Part shown: piece after piece, positions 5,901-12,956 of the stretch
Position numbering within the stretch: the stretch's first letter is position 1
Layout of the letters: the number at the start of each line of letters is the position of its first letter
Assembly: GCA_017161665.1 (NCBI GenBank)
Contig: JADFCT010000035.1
Location: forward strand, 1 to 15,883
Origin: Candidatus Sumerlaeota bacterium
Lineage (GTDB): Bacteria > Sumerlaeota > Sumerlaeia > JADFCT01
DNA: 15,883 bases
Direction of reading: 5' to 3'
Program-made: the position numbers and the translations under genes
Notes under the pieces: generated by a model
The model's database searches: none
Told to the model about the DNA's origin: nothing
Seen by the model: only the letters and a program-made list of their open reading frames with translations

Positions 5901-7993
5901 CGGCGCTCCGCAGCCAGCGCGCAAACGGCGACTTCGGCCCCGACCAGCGTTTCGGCGACGGCACGCGCGACTACTGGGCCAACATGATCATGCTCTTCTG
6001 TCTGCAATCCTACTACGATTATAGCGGCGATCAACGCGTTCTGGACCTCATGAGCCGCTACTTCAAATATCAGTCCACCGTTCCCGACGACGAGATGCTG
6101 ACCGGATACTGGCAACGGATGCGCGGCGGGGATAATCTGTACAGTATCCTCTGGCTGTATAATCGCACGGGCGAGGCATGGCTGCTTGATGTGGCTCACA
6201 AAATCCATCGCAACACGGCCGACTGGCGCATGAAGGACGATCTGCCCAACTGGCATAATGTCAACATTGCCCAGGCCTTCGGCGAACCGGGCACGTACTA
6301 TCTCGTCACCGGCGAGGCGTCCGATTTAAAAGCCGCTTATGCGAACTTCTTCGAAATCCGCAAGCGCTTTGGTCAGGTTCCCGGTGGCATGTGGGGCGGC
6401 GACGAGAACAGCCGTCCCGGCTACGACGATCCGCGTCAAATGATCGAGACCTGTGGCAGCGTGGAGCAAATGTTGTCCAATGAAACGCTGCTCGCCATCA
6501 CGGGCGACCGTTTCTGGGCCGATCATTGCGAAGAGGTGGCCTTTAATACCTATCCCGCGGCCACCATGCCGGACTTTCGGTCTCTGCGCTACCTGACCGG
6601 ACCCAACATGGTCGTCAGCGATCGGGAGAACCATAGCCCGGGGATTCAGAACGGCGGGCCCTTTCTGATCATGAACCCCTTCAGCTCGCGCTGTTGCCAG
6701 CACAACCACTCGCACGGCTGGCCCTATTACGCCAAGAGCCTGTGGATGGCTACGCCCGACAATGGCATCGCCGCCACCCTGTATGCCGGCAGTCGGGTCA
6801 AAGCCAAAGTCGGCGACGGCGTCATCGTGACCATCGACGAAATCACCCACTATCCCTTCGAGAGTCGCATTGTCTTCGATGTGGAAACGCCGAAGGCGGT
6901 GACCTGGCCCCTCTATTTGCGCATTCCAGGATGGAGTCGAGACGTTGCTTTGCAGATCAACAATGAAGCCATCGCCATTGAGCCGGGCGACGGACAGTGG
7001 ATTCGCATCGAACGCGAATGGTTCGGCGAAGAGCGCGTCGTGCTGGAACTGCCCATGGAAATCTCGGTCCGTCGCTGGGAAAAGAATCACAACAGCGCCA
7101 CGGTCGATTATGGCCCGTTGACGCTGTCACTCAAAATCGGCGAACGCTATGATCGCTTTGACAGCACGGAAACGGCCATTGGCGACTCGAAATGGCAGGC
7201 GGGCGTGAATACCGATCTGTGGCCGTCGTGGGAGATTCATCCCACCACGCCGTGGAATTATGGATTGGTTTTTGATGAAAGCAATCCGGCCGATTCCTTC
7301 ACGGTGACGCGGCGGGCCTGGCCGCAGGACGACTTCCCCTTTACGCTGGAGGCGGCGCCGATTGTGGTCAAGGCCAAGGGGCGCAAAATTCCGAACTGGA
7401 AGCTCGATCGTTATGGTCTGTGTGACGTGTTGCAGGACAGCCCCGTCAAATCGGAAGAGCCGGTCGAAAATATTGAGTTGATTCCCATGGGCGCGGCCCG
7501 GTTGCGCATCTCGGCCTTCCCGGTCATCGGCTCCGGCCCGGAGGCCACGGAATGGCAGGCCCCGCAAATGCCCAAACCGCCCAAGTACAAGGTCACGGTG
7601 TCTCACAAGTTTGATTCGCCGGAAGCCATGTGCGACGACGAGGCGCCGGCCAACTCGAACGATCACTCCGTCGAGCGATTCACCTGGTGGGATCACAAAG
7701 GCTCTGTGGAATGGGTGCAGTATGATTTTAAGGCGCCGCGGGAATTGACGTCCACGGCTGTCTATTGGTTCGACGATACCGGAGTGGGGGAATGCCGCGC
7801 GCCCGAGTCCTGGCGTCTGTTGTATAAGGACGGCGACGATTGGAAGCCCGTTGAGACGGCGGACGCCTACGGCGTCGCTCGGGACCGTTTCAACTCGGTT
7901 GCGTTCAAACCCGTCAAAACCGACGCCGTTCGTCTGGAAGCGAAACTGCGCCCCAATTATTCGGGAGGGATTCTGGAATGGACCGTTGAATAA
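2912..7993 (+). CDS. Giant secreted GtaA-like (DUF4965/DUF1793) - GH127/DUF1680 fusion glycosidase
   Basis: 1693 residues in one uninterrupted frame; ATG with GGAGAG 6 bases upstream. Residues 1-34 look like a signal peptide (basic start, hydrophobic core, TVTAA end). Residues ~40-330 match the DUF4964/DUF5127 beta-rich region (LRPP-APLVACDPYFSIW; HWTGKPH), and ~340-715 match DUF4965/DUF1793 helical repeats, the layout of fungal glutaminase A and its bacterial relatives. Residues ~725-875 form a jelly-roll domain (WIRRTFEL, INGKLV). Residues ~885-1500 are a DUF1680/GH127 beta-L-arabinofuranosidase-like module. It keeps Glu1165 (GGDEN), Glu1179 and Cys1181 (ETCGSVE), and Cys1261-Cys1262 (CCQHN), matching the zinc-thiolate site of the family, in which the first Cys of the pair is the nucleophile. 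Residues ~1560-1693 look like an F5/8-type (discoidin) domain. Likely role: breakdown of arabinose-containing or related glycans outside the cytoplasm. The glutaminase label of the first half comes from fungal enzymes and is not safe here. Confidence 0.85.
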   Translation: MNKTRALRANPLRAVALWTAVALLTGFAFTVTAAESSDDWKQTLFELRPPAAPLVACDPYFSIWSQSDTLNGAGTTHWTGKPHRMTSMLRIDGKAWRVMGVRPDGVPAMTQTRRAVAPTTTFYAFEADGVELMLTFTTPAIPYHDLDLITRPVTYLTYTVRSTDGKAHDVQLYFDAAAEIAVNTQDQEIDGAVEKPGDLIALKIGSTEQNILGKSGDDIRIDWGYFYLAGREEYAPTYALALGDESRAAFLKGGAKALTGLRTDLPAPAEPVVGAMAMDLGTVQGDRPVQRFLVLAYDQIYAIQYMKKNLRPYWRRNGWDAADLLEAASAEYTSIQEQCQRFDVELMHYANEVGGAQYAAICALAYRQALAAGKFVADENGQPLQFSKENHSNGCIATSDVFYPMAPQFLLLGPDIAKSFIVPFMNYAASERWKFPFAPHDLGTYPHANGQRYGGGETSEENQMPVEECGNLLLLMGAVSKMEGHAEFASLYWTQLTQWAEYLKSKGFDPENQLCTDDFAGHLAHNVNLSAKAIVALGAYAKMCEMRQEWEAAAEYRKIAQEFAARWVKEAKDGDHYRLAFDREGTWSQKYNLVWDKILGLGLFPDHVKETEMAFYRKIQNEYGLPLDNRSTYTKLDWILWTATLTQKREDFEALVDPVYQFLNDTPDRSPMTDWYFTDTAKKRGFTARPVVGGVFLQMLYHDDIWKKFASRCQWGSTGWAPMPTPPKTETIVPTSQEKGIVWRYTMERPGAGWSDEAFDDSGWKEGPGGFGTRNTPGAVVGTIWDTQDIWIRRTFELKAPLPKQPVLRLHHDEDAQIYINGKLVRDLGGFTTGYDAFEFNADVLRVGKNTIAIHVRQTSGGQYIDCGIDVLVPVEPKAKQGNVTVVKNIDASHHNDHYVSNRAPLQPSALIPLPVGAVQPGSWVRAYLERQRDGLTGNLGRISAWLQKDGNAWLSKDGQGDWGWEELPYWLKGYCELGYILGDEAMIAESQIWIEAALRSQRANGDFGPDQRFGDGTRDYWANMIMLFCLQSYYDYSGDQRVLDLMSRYFKYQSTVPDDEMLTGYWQRMRGGDNLYSILWLYNRTGEAWLLDVAHKIHRNTADWRMKDDLPNWHNVNIAQAFGEPGTYYLVTGEASDLKAAYANFFEIRKRFGQVPGGMWGGDENSRPGYDDPRQMIETCGSVEQMLSNETLLAITGDRFWADHCEEVAFNTYPAATMPDFRSLRYLTGPNMVVSDRENHSPGIQNGGPFLIMNPFSSRCCQHNHSHGWPYYAKSLWMATPDNGIAATLYAGSRVKAKVGDGVIVTIDEITHYPFESRIVFDVETPKAVTWPLYLRIPGWSRDVALQINNEAIAIEPGDGQWIRIEREWFGEERVVLELPMEISVRRWEKNHNSATVDYGPLTLSLKIGERYDRFDSTETAIGDSKWQAGVNTDLWPSWEIHPTTPWNYGLVFDESNPADSFTVTRRAWPQDDFPFTLEAAPIVVKAKGRKIPNWKLDRYGLCDVLQDSPVKSEEPVENIELIPMGAARLRISAFPVIGSGPEATEWQAPQMPKPPKYKVTVSHKFDSPEAMCDDEAPANSNDHSVERFTWWDHKGSVEWVQYDFKAPRELTSTAVYWFDDTGVGECRAPESWRLLYKDGDDWKPVETADAYGVARDRFNSVAFKPVKTDAVRLEAKLRPNYSGGILEWTVE

Positions 7994-7999
7994 ATGGCT

Positions 8000-8045
8000 G
8001 GGGAGCCGGGCGAGGGGGAGGGAGGGGATTCCCTCTCCCCCCCCC
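8000..8045 (+). other. G-tract cluster followed by a nine-C run; imperfect hairpin
   Basis: Five G-runs (GGGG 8000-8003, GGG 8008-8010, GGGGG 8014-8018, GGG 8020-8022, GGGG 8024-8027) lie within 28 bases, starting seven bases after the glycosidase stop. A C-rich stretch with nine C in a row (8037-8045) follows. The G and C stretches can pair around ATT with a small bulge, or the G-runs could fold as a quadruplex. It may end the glycosidase transcript; there is no T-run. Confidence 0.45.
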
Positions 8046-8142
8046 GCCTGGAACCGGAAGGCCTTGACGCTGATCGGGTCTGAACGGATGATGGGACGAC
8101 ATGAGTTTGCGGGCGTGTCCGCATGGAATGGAAAAAAGGTTT

Positions 8143-9492
8143 ATGCGACGCAGGTTATTGATCGTTGAAGACGAAAAGAACACCCGGGACGGTTTGAAGT
8201 GGGCCCTTGAGTCCAAGCCCCTGGAAATTGATCTGGCGGCCAATGGCGACGAGGCCTGGGAGCGCATCCAGCGCCAATCCTACGATCTCGTCATCTCGGA
8301 TATTAAAATGCCGGGACTCATTGACGGCATGGAATTGCTCAAGCGGATCAAAGGCCGCAGTCCCACGGTCGCTGTGATTATGCTGACCGGACACGGTTCG
8401 ATCGAGAGCGCCCGCGACGCGATCAAAATGGGCGCGTCCAATTATCTGACCAAACCCGTGGATCTGGACGAAATCAACAACGAGATTGATCGTTGTCTTC
8501 AGTCGCAGGCCATGCGCGAGGAAAACATGGCCCTGCGACAGGAACTGGAATCCCATTATGGATTTCACAATATCATTGGTTCCTCGCCCCCCATGCACAA
8601 GGTCTTCGAACAGGTCCGTCTGGCCTCAGCGGCCAAGTCCACCGTCCTCATCCAGGGCGAGAGCGGGACGGGCAAGGAACTCGTTGCAGGCGCCCTGCAC
8701 TATAATTCGCCGCGCAAAAACGCTCCGCTGATCAAAATCAATTGTGGCGCCGTGGCCCAGTCGCTTCTGGAGAGTGAAATATTCGGCCATGAAAAGGGGG
8801 CCTTTACCCACGCCTTCGCTCAAAAGCCGGGGCGCTTCGAGCTGGCCAACGGTGGGTCGCTCTTCCTTGATGAAATCAGCGAGACGACGCCGGAGTTCCA
8901 AGTCAAACTCCTGCGGGTGCTCCAGGAAGGCGAGTTCGAGCGGGTCGGTGGGGCACAGACGATCCGTGTCGATGTGCGCGTCATCGCCGCCACCAATCGC
9001 AATCTGGAGGAAGAGGTCAAAGAAGGGCGATTCCGTGAGGATCTCTTCTTCCGTCTCAATGTTATTCAGATCACACTGCCGCCACTCCGGCGTCGGGTGG
9101 AGGATATCCCGTTGCTGATCCATCACTTTGTCAAACAGGTTTGTGAAGAAAATGGGCGCCCCATCATCGATGTCACCCCCCGGGCCATGGCCGCCTTTCA
9201 GAACTACGCCTGGCCCGGCAATGTGCGCGAAGTGCGCAATGTCATTGAATCCATTATCGTTATGTCCCGTTCGAAGGAGATTGGCCTCAAAGATCTGCCC
9301 GACCGCATCGCCAACGATACCTCGGGCGCTCAGACCATCACGCTCCAGGCGGGGGCTTCGCTCAAGGACGCCGAACGCGAATTGATCCGCTTGACGCTGG
9401 TTTCTTGCGGAGGCAATCGGGCCGAAGCCGCCCGCATCCTGGGCATCGGGCGCAAGACGCTTTATCGCAAGATTGATGATTATGGACTGTAA
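8143..9492 (+). CDS. NtrC-family sigma-54-dependent response regulator
   Basis: 449 residues in the standard three-part order. Receiver domain (~3-120): Asp53 (ISDIKMPG) is the phosphate acceptor and Lys104 (TKPVD) the conserved switch lysine. AAA+ domain (~140-375): Walker A GESGTGKE with Lys178, Walker B FLDE with Asp243, sensor I AATNRNL, and the R-finger region FREDLFFRLNV. Fis-type helix-turn-helix: GGNRAEAARILGIGRKTLYRKI at the C-terminus. The loop that contacts sigma-54, normally GAFTGA, reads GAFTHA (219-224), with His223 replacing Gly. Proteins of this family remodel the sigma-54 closed complex at distant enhancers. No histidine kinase gene is nearby, so the partner is unknown. Start: the ATG at 8143 puts the receiver directly at the N-terminus (MRRRLLIVEDE), with a weak AAGG upstream. 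ATGs at 8101 and 8128 are in frame but add residues not expected in the family. Length is normal. Confidence 0.92.
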   Translation: MRRRLLIVEDEKNTRDGLKWALESKPLEIDLAANGDEAWERIQRQSYDLVISDIKMPGLIDGMELLKRIKGRSPTVAVIMLTGHGSIESARDAIKMGASNYLTKPVDLDEINNEIDRCLQSQAMREENMALRQELESHYGFHNIIGSSPPMHKVFEQVRLASAAKSTVLIQGESGTGKELVAGALHYNSPRKNAPLIKINCGAVAQSLLESEIFGHEKGAFTHAFAQKPGRFELANGGSLFLDEISETTPEFQVKLLRVLQEGEFERVGGAQTIRVDVRVIAATNRNLEEEVKEGRFREDLFFRLNVIQITLPPLRRRVEDIPLLIHHFVKQVCEENGRPIIDVTPRAMAAFQNYAWPGNVREVRNVIESIIVMSRSKEIGLKDLPDRIANDTSGAQTITLQAGASLKDAERELIRLTLVSCGGNRAEAARILGIGRKTLYRKIDDYGL

Positions 9493-9542
9493 GCGGGCCG
9501 GCAAAGGGCGTTGCTATTTTTCACGGCGGAGGAGCGCGCAGG

Positions 9543-9713
9543 ATGACCTTCAAACAATTGAAACAGAGACTGAATCAGTTCTGGCGGAAGATCATGCTCG
9601 CCGATGATGAGTTTTTGTGTGACACGTGCAAATACGACTATGGCGACGTCTGTCGCCGACCCGAGCGTCCCAACGCCCGGGAATGTGACGACTATCAGCG
9701 GTTGAGGCGATAA
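9543..9713 (+). CDS. Small four-cysteine protein, 56 residues (unknown function)
   Basis: The frame MTFKQLKQRL...YQRLRR has a strong GGAGGAG at 9528-9534, eight bases before the ATG, and begins 50 bases after the regulator stop on the same strand. The first ~20 residues form a basic amphipathic helix. The rest holds four cysteines, C26-x2-C29-x7-C37-x10-C48, within an acidic, aromatic context that includes RPERPNARECDDY. This spacing suits a small metal-binding (zinc ribbon-like or rubredoxin-like) knuckle, and the RPN-C-DY ending recalls short cysteine-rich conserved proteins, but I cannot name a family. Its position between a regulator and a glycosyltransferase gene suggests co-transcription. 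The good ribosome site and regular cysteine spacing argue that it is a real gene. Confidence 0.7.
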   Translation: MTFKQLKQRLNQFWRKIMLADDEFLCDTCKYDYGDVCRRPERPNARECDDYQRLRR

Positions 9714-9776
9714 ACGAAATCCCCGCCGATTCACAGTCAATCTTGGAAGGTAGCCTAAAGGACTCTCAATCACCTG

Positions 9777-10523
9777 ATGAAACACTCTCCCGTCTCGGAA
9801 GCATCCACCATCCAGAGCGTTCTTGTTATTCTGCCCACGTATAATGAGGCCGCCAATGTGGGGGAATTGATCCCGGCTATTCTTGACAAGGCTGGTCCTT
9901 ACGGCGCCCGCGTGCTGGTGGTGGATGATCACTCCGCCGACGGAACGGCCGATATTGTCCGAGGCCTGATGGAAACGGATGATCGGATTCTTCTGCACGA
10001 ACGACCGGGCAAACTAGGACTCGGTACGGCCTATGTGGCGGGATTCCGTCGCGCCCTGGACGAACAGGCCGATCTGGCCGTCACGATGGACGCCGATTTT
10101 TCCCACAATCCGGATCACCTGCCCGCCCTGATCGAAGCCGCCCGTCACGGCGATATTGCCATCGGCTCCCGGTATGTCCAAGGGGGCGGGATTTCCAACT
10201 GGCCTTTTTATCGGAAACTTCTCAGCAGCGGCGCCAACCTTCTGGCCCGGACGATTTTAGGTGTCCGCAGCCGGGATTGCACATCCGGTTATCGCGCCTA
10301 TCGCCGCGCCTATCTTGAGCAGATCGACTGGGACGCCATTCATTCGGATGGCTATTCGTTTCTGATCGAACTGCTCACGGTGTGTGAACGCCGAGGCGCC
10401 GTGATCCGGGAGACGCCGATTCAGTTTGTGGATCGCCGTGGCGGTGACTCCAAAATCTCCAAAGCCGAAATCTTCAAGGCCTTTGGCACGCTCTGGCGGC
10501 TGGCTTGGCGTGTGAGGGGATAA
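9777..10523 (+). CDS. Polyprenyl-phosphate mannosyltransferase-like GT2 (DPM1 type)
   Basis: 248 residues, the length of single-domain DPM1-like enzymes without the extra C-terminal membrane domain. The N-terminus has the GT2 nucleotide-sugar fold: VILPTYNEAANV, then VLVVDDHSADGTADI, then GLGTAYVAGF. The metal-binding DAD motif is at 105-107 (TMDADFSHNPDHL). GSRYVQGGGISNW and the SGYRAYRR segment are typical of dolichyl/polyprenyl-phosphate mannose synthases. Reaction known for the family: transfer of mannose (or glucose) from a GDP/UDP sugar to a polyprenyl phosphate at the inner membrane surface, supplying lipid-linked sugar for periplasmic glycosylation. The donor cannot be read from sequence. 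It starts 63 bases after the small cysteine protein; the ribosome site is poor (AAAGGA about 14 bases upstream), which may mean low or coupled translation. Confidence 0.87.
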   Translation: MKHSPVSEASTIQSVLVILPTYNEAANVGELIPAILDKAGPYGARVLVVDDHSADGTADIVRGLMETDDRILLHERPGKLGLGTAYVAGFRRALDEQADLAVTMDADFSHNPDHLPALIEAARHGDIAIGSRYVQGGGISNWPFYRKLLSSGANLLARTILGVRSRDCTSGYRAYRRAYLEQIDWDAIHSDGYSFLIELLTVCERRGAVIRETPIQFVDRRGGDSKISKAEIFKAFGTLWRLAWRVRG

Positions 10524-10541
10524 TGGACGCCTGGTAAAATG

Positions 10542-10575
10542 AATGGCCCATGACGTCGTCGCGTCATGGGCCATT
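10542..10575. terminator. Perfect 14-bp hairpin between convergent genes (bidirectional terminator-like)
   Basis: AATGGCCCATGACG at 10542-10555 pairs without mismatch with 10562-10575 around a TCGTCG loop. It lies 18 bases after the glycosyltransferase stop and 40 bases after the flotillin stop on the other strand. Minus-strand transcripts meet a CATTTTACC tract just after the stem; on the plus strand there is no T-run. Likely shared by both convergent transcripts. Confidence 0.6.
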
Positions 10576-10615
10576 TGCGACTGGATGTGTCCGGAGCCGT
10601 TGGCAAGGGATGCTA

Positions 10616-12184
10616 TCATTCTCCGGCTTTTTTTCCCTTTTCCGAACGGATTTCTTCTTTCGCCGTTTCTTCCGCTGACTGCTGATCGCTCAAGCGCCCC
10701 AGGTATTCGGGCAGGCGAACGCCGGCCATGGCGGCCACGTCATGGAGTGGTGGGACGCTCTTGATCATGCCGGACAAGAAGTTGGCGGTAGCGCCGCCGT
10801 CGCCCTCGCTGTGGGCGCCGGAATCCCAGACGGTGACCTTGTCGATGCGGATGTTCTTGATGGCCTCGACTTGTTTTTCCACCATGCTCTCGATCTTTTC
10901 AATCATGAGGAACGTGGACGCGGCCTGCGCGTCGCCGTTACAGCTGGCGATCAGGGACTGATAGCCCTGGGCCTTGCCTTCGATGAGTTTTCGGATGCCC
11001 TCGGCTTCGGCCTCATATTTGAGGCGCACGGCGTCGGCCTGCCCGGCGGCTTCGCGCCGGTGGCGTTCGGCCACGGCGTCGGCGGCGATCTGTGTTTTCT
11101 TGAGTTCGATTTCCTGACGAACGACTTCGGCGGCGTTGAGGCGTTCTTGTTCCAGGGCGTACTGGGCTTTCTGGACGGCGGCTTCGGCTTCGCGTTTGGC
11201 CACTTCGCCGGCCCGGTCGGCTTCGGCGCGGATGACGGCCAGTTCGGCTTCGGCCTTGGCGATATCGGCTTTGGATTTGTTCTCGCCCTGAACGGCTTCG
11301 GCTTCCTGAGATTGAATGAAGATGCGCCGGTCGGCTTCGGCTTTTTTCTTGCCTTTGTCGGCGGCGGCGATATTTTCAGCGACTCGGATTTCTTTTTCGC
11401 GATTGGCGTTGGCCTCGCCGATGACGGCTTCGGCTTCCTGCGCCTGAATGAAGATGCGCCGTTCGGCTTCGGCCTTTTTCTGACCCTTATCGGATTCGGC
11501 GACGTTTTCGGCCACGCGGATTTCCTTTTCGCGGTTGGCCATGGCCTGCCCGATGGCGCCGTTCTTTTCCTGTTCGGCCACGTCAATGCGGGCCTTGTTG
11601 ATGGCTTCGGAGGCGGCCTTTTTGCCAATGCTCTCGATATAGTCCGACTCGTCCGTAATGTCGGTGATGTTCACGTTGATGAGATAGAGGCCGATCTTGT
11701 TCAGCTCGGGCTCGACGTTTTTGCGGATGGATTCCAGGAAACTTTCGCGATCCTGGTTGATCTGCTCAATGGTCAGAGAGGCGACGGTCAGGCGCAATTG
11801 ACCGAAGATAATTTCGCCGGCCATCTGTTCGATGGTCTGGGCCTTGAGACACAACAAGCGCTCCGCGGCGTTGGTCATGATCTCCGGCTGTGTGCTGATG
11901 CCGACGGTGAACGTGCTGGGCACGTTGATGCGGATGTTCTGAAGCGACAGGGCATTCTTGAGGGGAATGCTGATCGTCATGGGCGTCAGGTTGAGATAGG
12001 CGTAGGACTGAACCACGGGCCAGATCAGCGCCCCGCCGCCATGAATGCACCGGGCGGAACGGCCGCCGCCCACGCTGCCGTAGATGACCAAAATCCGGTC
12101 GGACGGGCAACGCCGATACCGGCTGGCGATGAACACCATTGCGAAAATAATAATTAAACCAAGACCACCAAGCACATACTCCAT
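10616..12184 (-). CDS. Flotillin-like SPFH/band 7 membrane scaffold protein (YqiK type)
   Basis: 522 residues. One N-terminal membrane helix (about 4-23, GGLGLIIIFAMVFIAS), then the SPFH/PHB domain (~40-200; GGGALIWPVVQSYAYLNLTPMTI...), then a long Ala-Glu-Lys-Arg coiled coil (~205-430), then a short C-terminal tail. This is the layout of bacterial flotillins such as FloT and YqiK, which form oligomers at the inner membrane and organise membrane microdomains. The coiled coil has a 44-residue tandem duplication (see the repeat entry). The ATG is preceded by AAGGAG (minus strand, 12199-12194) at nine bases. It lies 45 bases downstream of the NfeD-like gene on the same strand, the usual NfeD-flotillin pairing. 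The family and topology are clear; the cellular target is not. Confidence 0.92.
   Translation of the reverse strand: MEYVLGGLGLIIIFAMVFIASRYRRCPSDRILVIYGSVGGGRSARCIHGGGALIWPVVQSYAYLNLTPMTISIPLKNALSLQNIRINVPSTFTVGISTQPEIMTNAAERLLCLKAQTIEQMAGEIIFGQLRLTVASLTIEQINQDRESFLESIRKNVEPELNKIGLYLINVNITDITDESDYIESIGKKAASEAINKARIDVAEQEKNGAIGQAMANREKEIRVAENVAESDKGQKKAEAERRIFIQAQEAEAVIGEANANREKEIRVAENIAAADKGKKKAEADRRIFIQSQEAEAVQGENKSKADIAKAEAELAVIRAEADRAGEVAKREAEAAVQKAQYALEQERLNAAEVVRQEIELKKTQIAADAVAERHRREAAGQADAVRLKYEAEAEGIRKLIEGKAQGYQSLIASCNGDAQAASTFLMIEKIESMVEKQVEAIKNIRIDKVTVWDSGAHSEGDGGATANFLSGMIKSVPPLHDVAAMAGVRLPEYLGRLSDQQSAEETAKEEIRSEKGKKAGE
11276..11539 (-). repeat. 44-residue (132-bp) tandem duplication in the flotillin coiled coil
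   Basis: Residues 216-259 (11539-11408) and 260-303 (11407-11276) are near copies. Each starts ANREKEIRVAEN, continues with DKG-KKAEA-RRIFIQ, and ends QEAEAV-GE. Differences are few (VAES to IAAA, AQ to SQ, IGEAN to QGENK). The similarity holds at DNA level, which suggests a fairly recent in-frame duplication lengthening the rod. Confidence 0.85.
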
Positions 12185-12229
12185 TGTGACGGACTCCTTC
12201 TATTGAATTGGGCGCGACTTGAATACGGA

Positions 12230-12877
12230 CTATTCGGTGTAGGGTTTGGCGCGATGAACGACCAGGATCTGATCGTCCGTCACGTGAGACACAAAGACGC
12301 GTTCGCCACTGGGCAGTTCCACGCCGCCATCGGTCATGGCGTCCACGACTCGCAGGTTCTCCCCGATTTTGACCTGGACCTTGCCCACGCCCTCGACGGG
12401 GATGCGCAGGTAAACGGTTCCTTCTTCGCCGATGGCGCGCACGAATCCGATGGAACCACTGCTCTCCAAGCGCCGCATGAGGGAGAACAAAAAGGCCACC
12501 AACCACATGGCGAACAGACCGACGGCCACACTCAGGATTACGCCCCAGAGGATGGACCAGGTCGTGCCGGTATGGACGGCGTAACCGGTCAGGCCGAACA
12601 TCATGACAAAGGCTGTAAAGCCCTGGATGGTGAGCAGCCGCAGATCGGCGCCGACGGTTTCGGTCGAATGATCGCCATCGGCATGGACCGCTCCGTCGCC
12701 ATGCAGATCGCCGCCATGGCCCGAGTCAAAGTCGGCTCCTCCCGCGTCGCCCACATCGCCGAAGTCCCCTCCGGCGTCCGACGAATCCAGACCCATGAGT
12801 AGCATGACGGAGCGGGCAATGAAGATCACCCCTCCAAAGAGCGCGCACCCAAGATAGAAACGAGTAATGGCGTCCAT
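12230..12877 (-). CDS. NfeD-like membrane protein (YqiJ type), flotillin partner
   Basis: 215 residues. N-terminal membrane helix (~8-27, FYLGCALFGGVIFIARSVML), then an acidic Gly/Asp/His-rich periplasmic loop (~32-75; many D, G and H), then two further membrane helices around LTIQGFTAFVMMFGLTGYAV and TWSILWGVILSVAVGLFAMW. The C-terminus (~145-215) is a small OB-fold-like domain with GEEGTVYLRIP, GKVQVKIGEN and a terminal SHVTDDQILVVH strand. NfeD proteins co-occur with flotillins and are thought to help build or position the scaffold. Start: ATG at 12877 with GAGGAA eight bases upstream; the TTG at 12895 gives six extra residues that overlap this site. The His/Asp-rich loop might bind metal, which is only an inference. 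Confidence 0.85.
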   Translation of the reverse strand: MDAITRFYLGCALFGGVIFIARSVMLLMGLDSSDAGGDFGDVGDAGGADFDSGHGGDLHGDGAVHADGDHSTETVGADLRLLTIQGFTAFVMMFGLTGYAVHTGTTWSILWGVILSVAVGLFAMWLVAFLFSLMRRLESSGSIGFVRAIGEEGTVYLRIPVEGVGKVQVKIGENLRVVDAMTDGGVELPSGERVFVSHVTDDQILVVHRAKPYTE

Positions 12878-12956
12878 GAAATGGTTTCCTCGCAAACTAA
12901 AGTCTAACAGACACTTCGTATTAAAGATAAGACGTCAACTGCGCTGAAAGCAATAC

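Noticed and set aside
4451..6256. A 601-codon open frame on the minus strand inside the glycosidase gene
   Set aside because: High-GC third-position bias of the real gene keeps the opposite frame open. No domain is recognisable, and the plus-strand frame shows DUF4965/DUF1793 and GH127 features across the same bases.
8101..8142. Upstream starts (8101, 8128) for the response regulator
   Set aside because: They add 5-14 residues before the receiver domain that family members lack, and neither has a better ribosome site than the 8143 ATG.
10742..12157. A 471-codon open frame on the plus strand opposite the flotillin gene
   Set aside because: It is an antisense shadow: its Gly/Phe/Asp-rich composition is the reverse complement of Ala-Glu-Lys coiled-coil codons. 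The flotillin on the other strand has a ribosome site, a membrane helix and clear homology.
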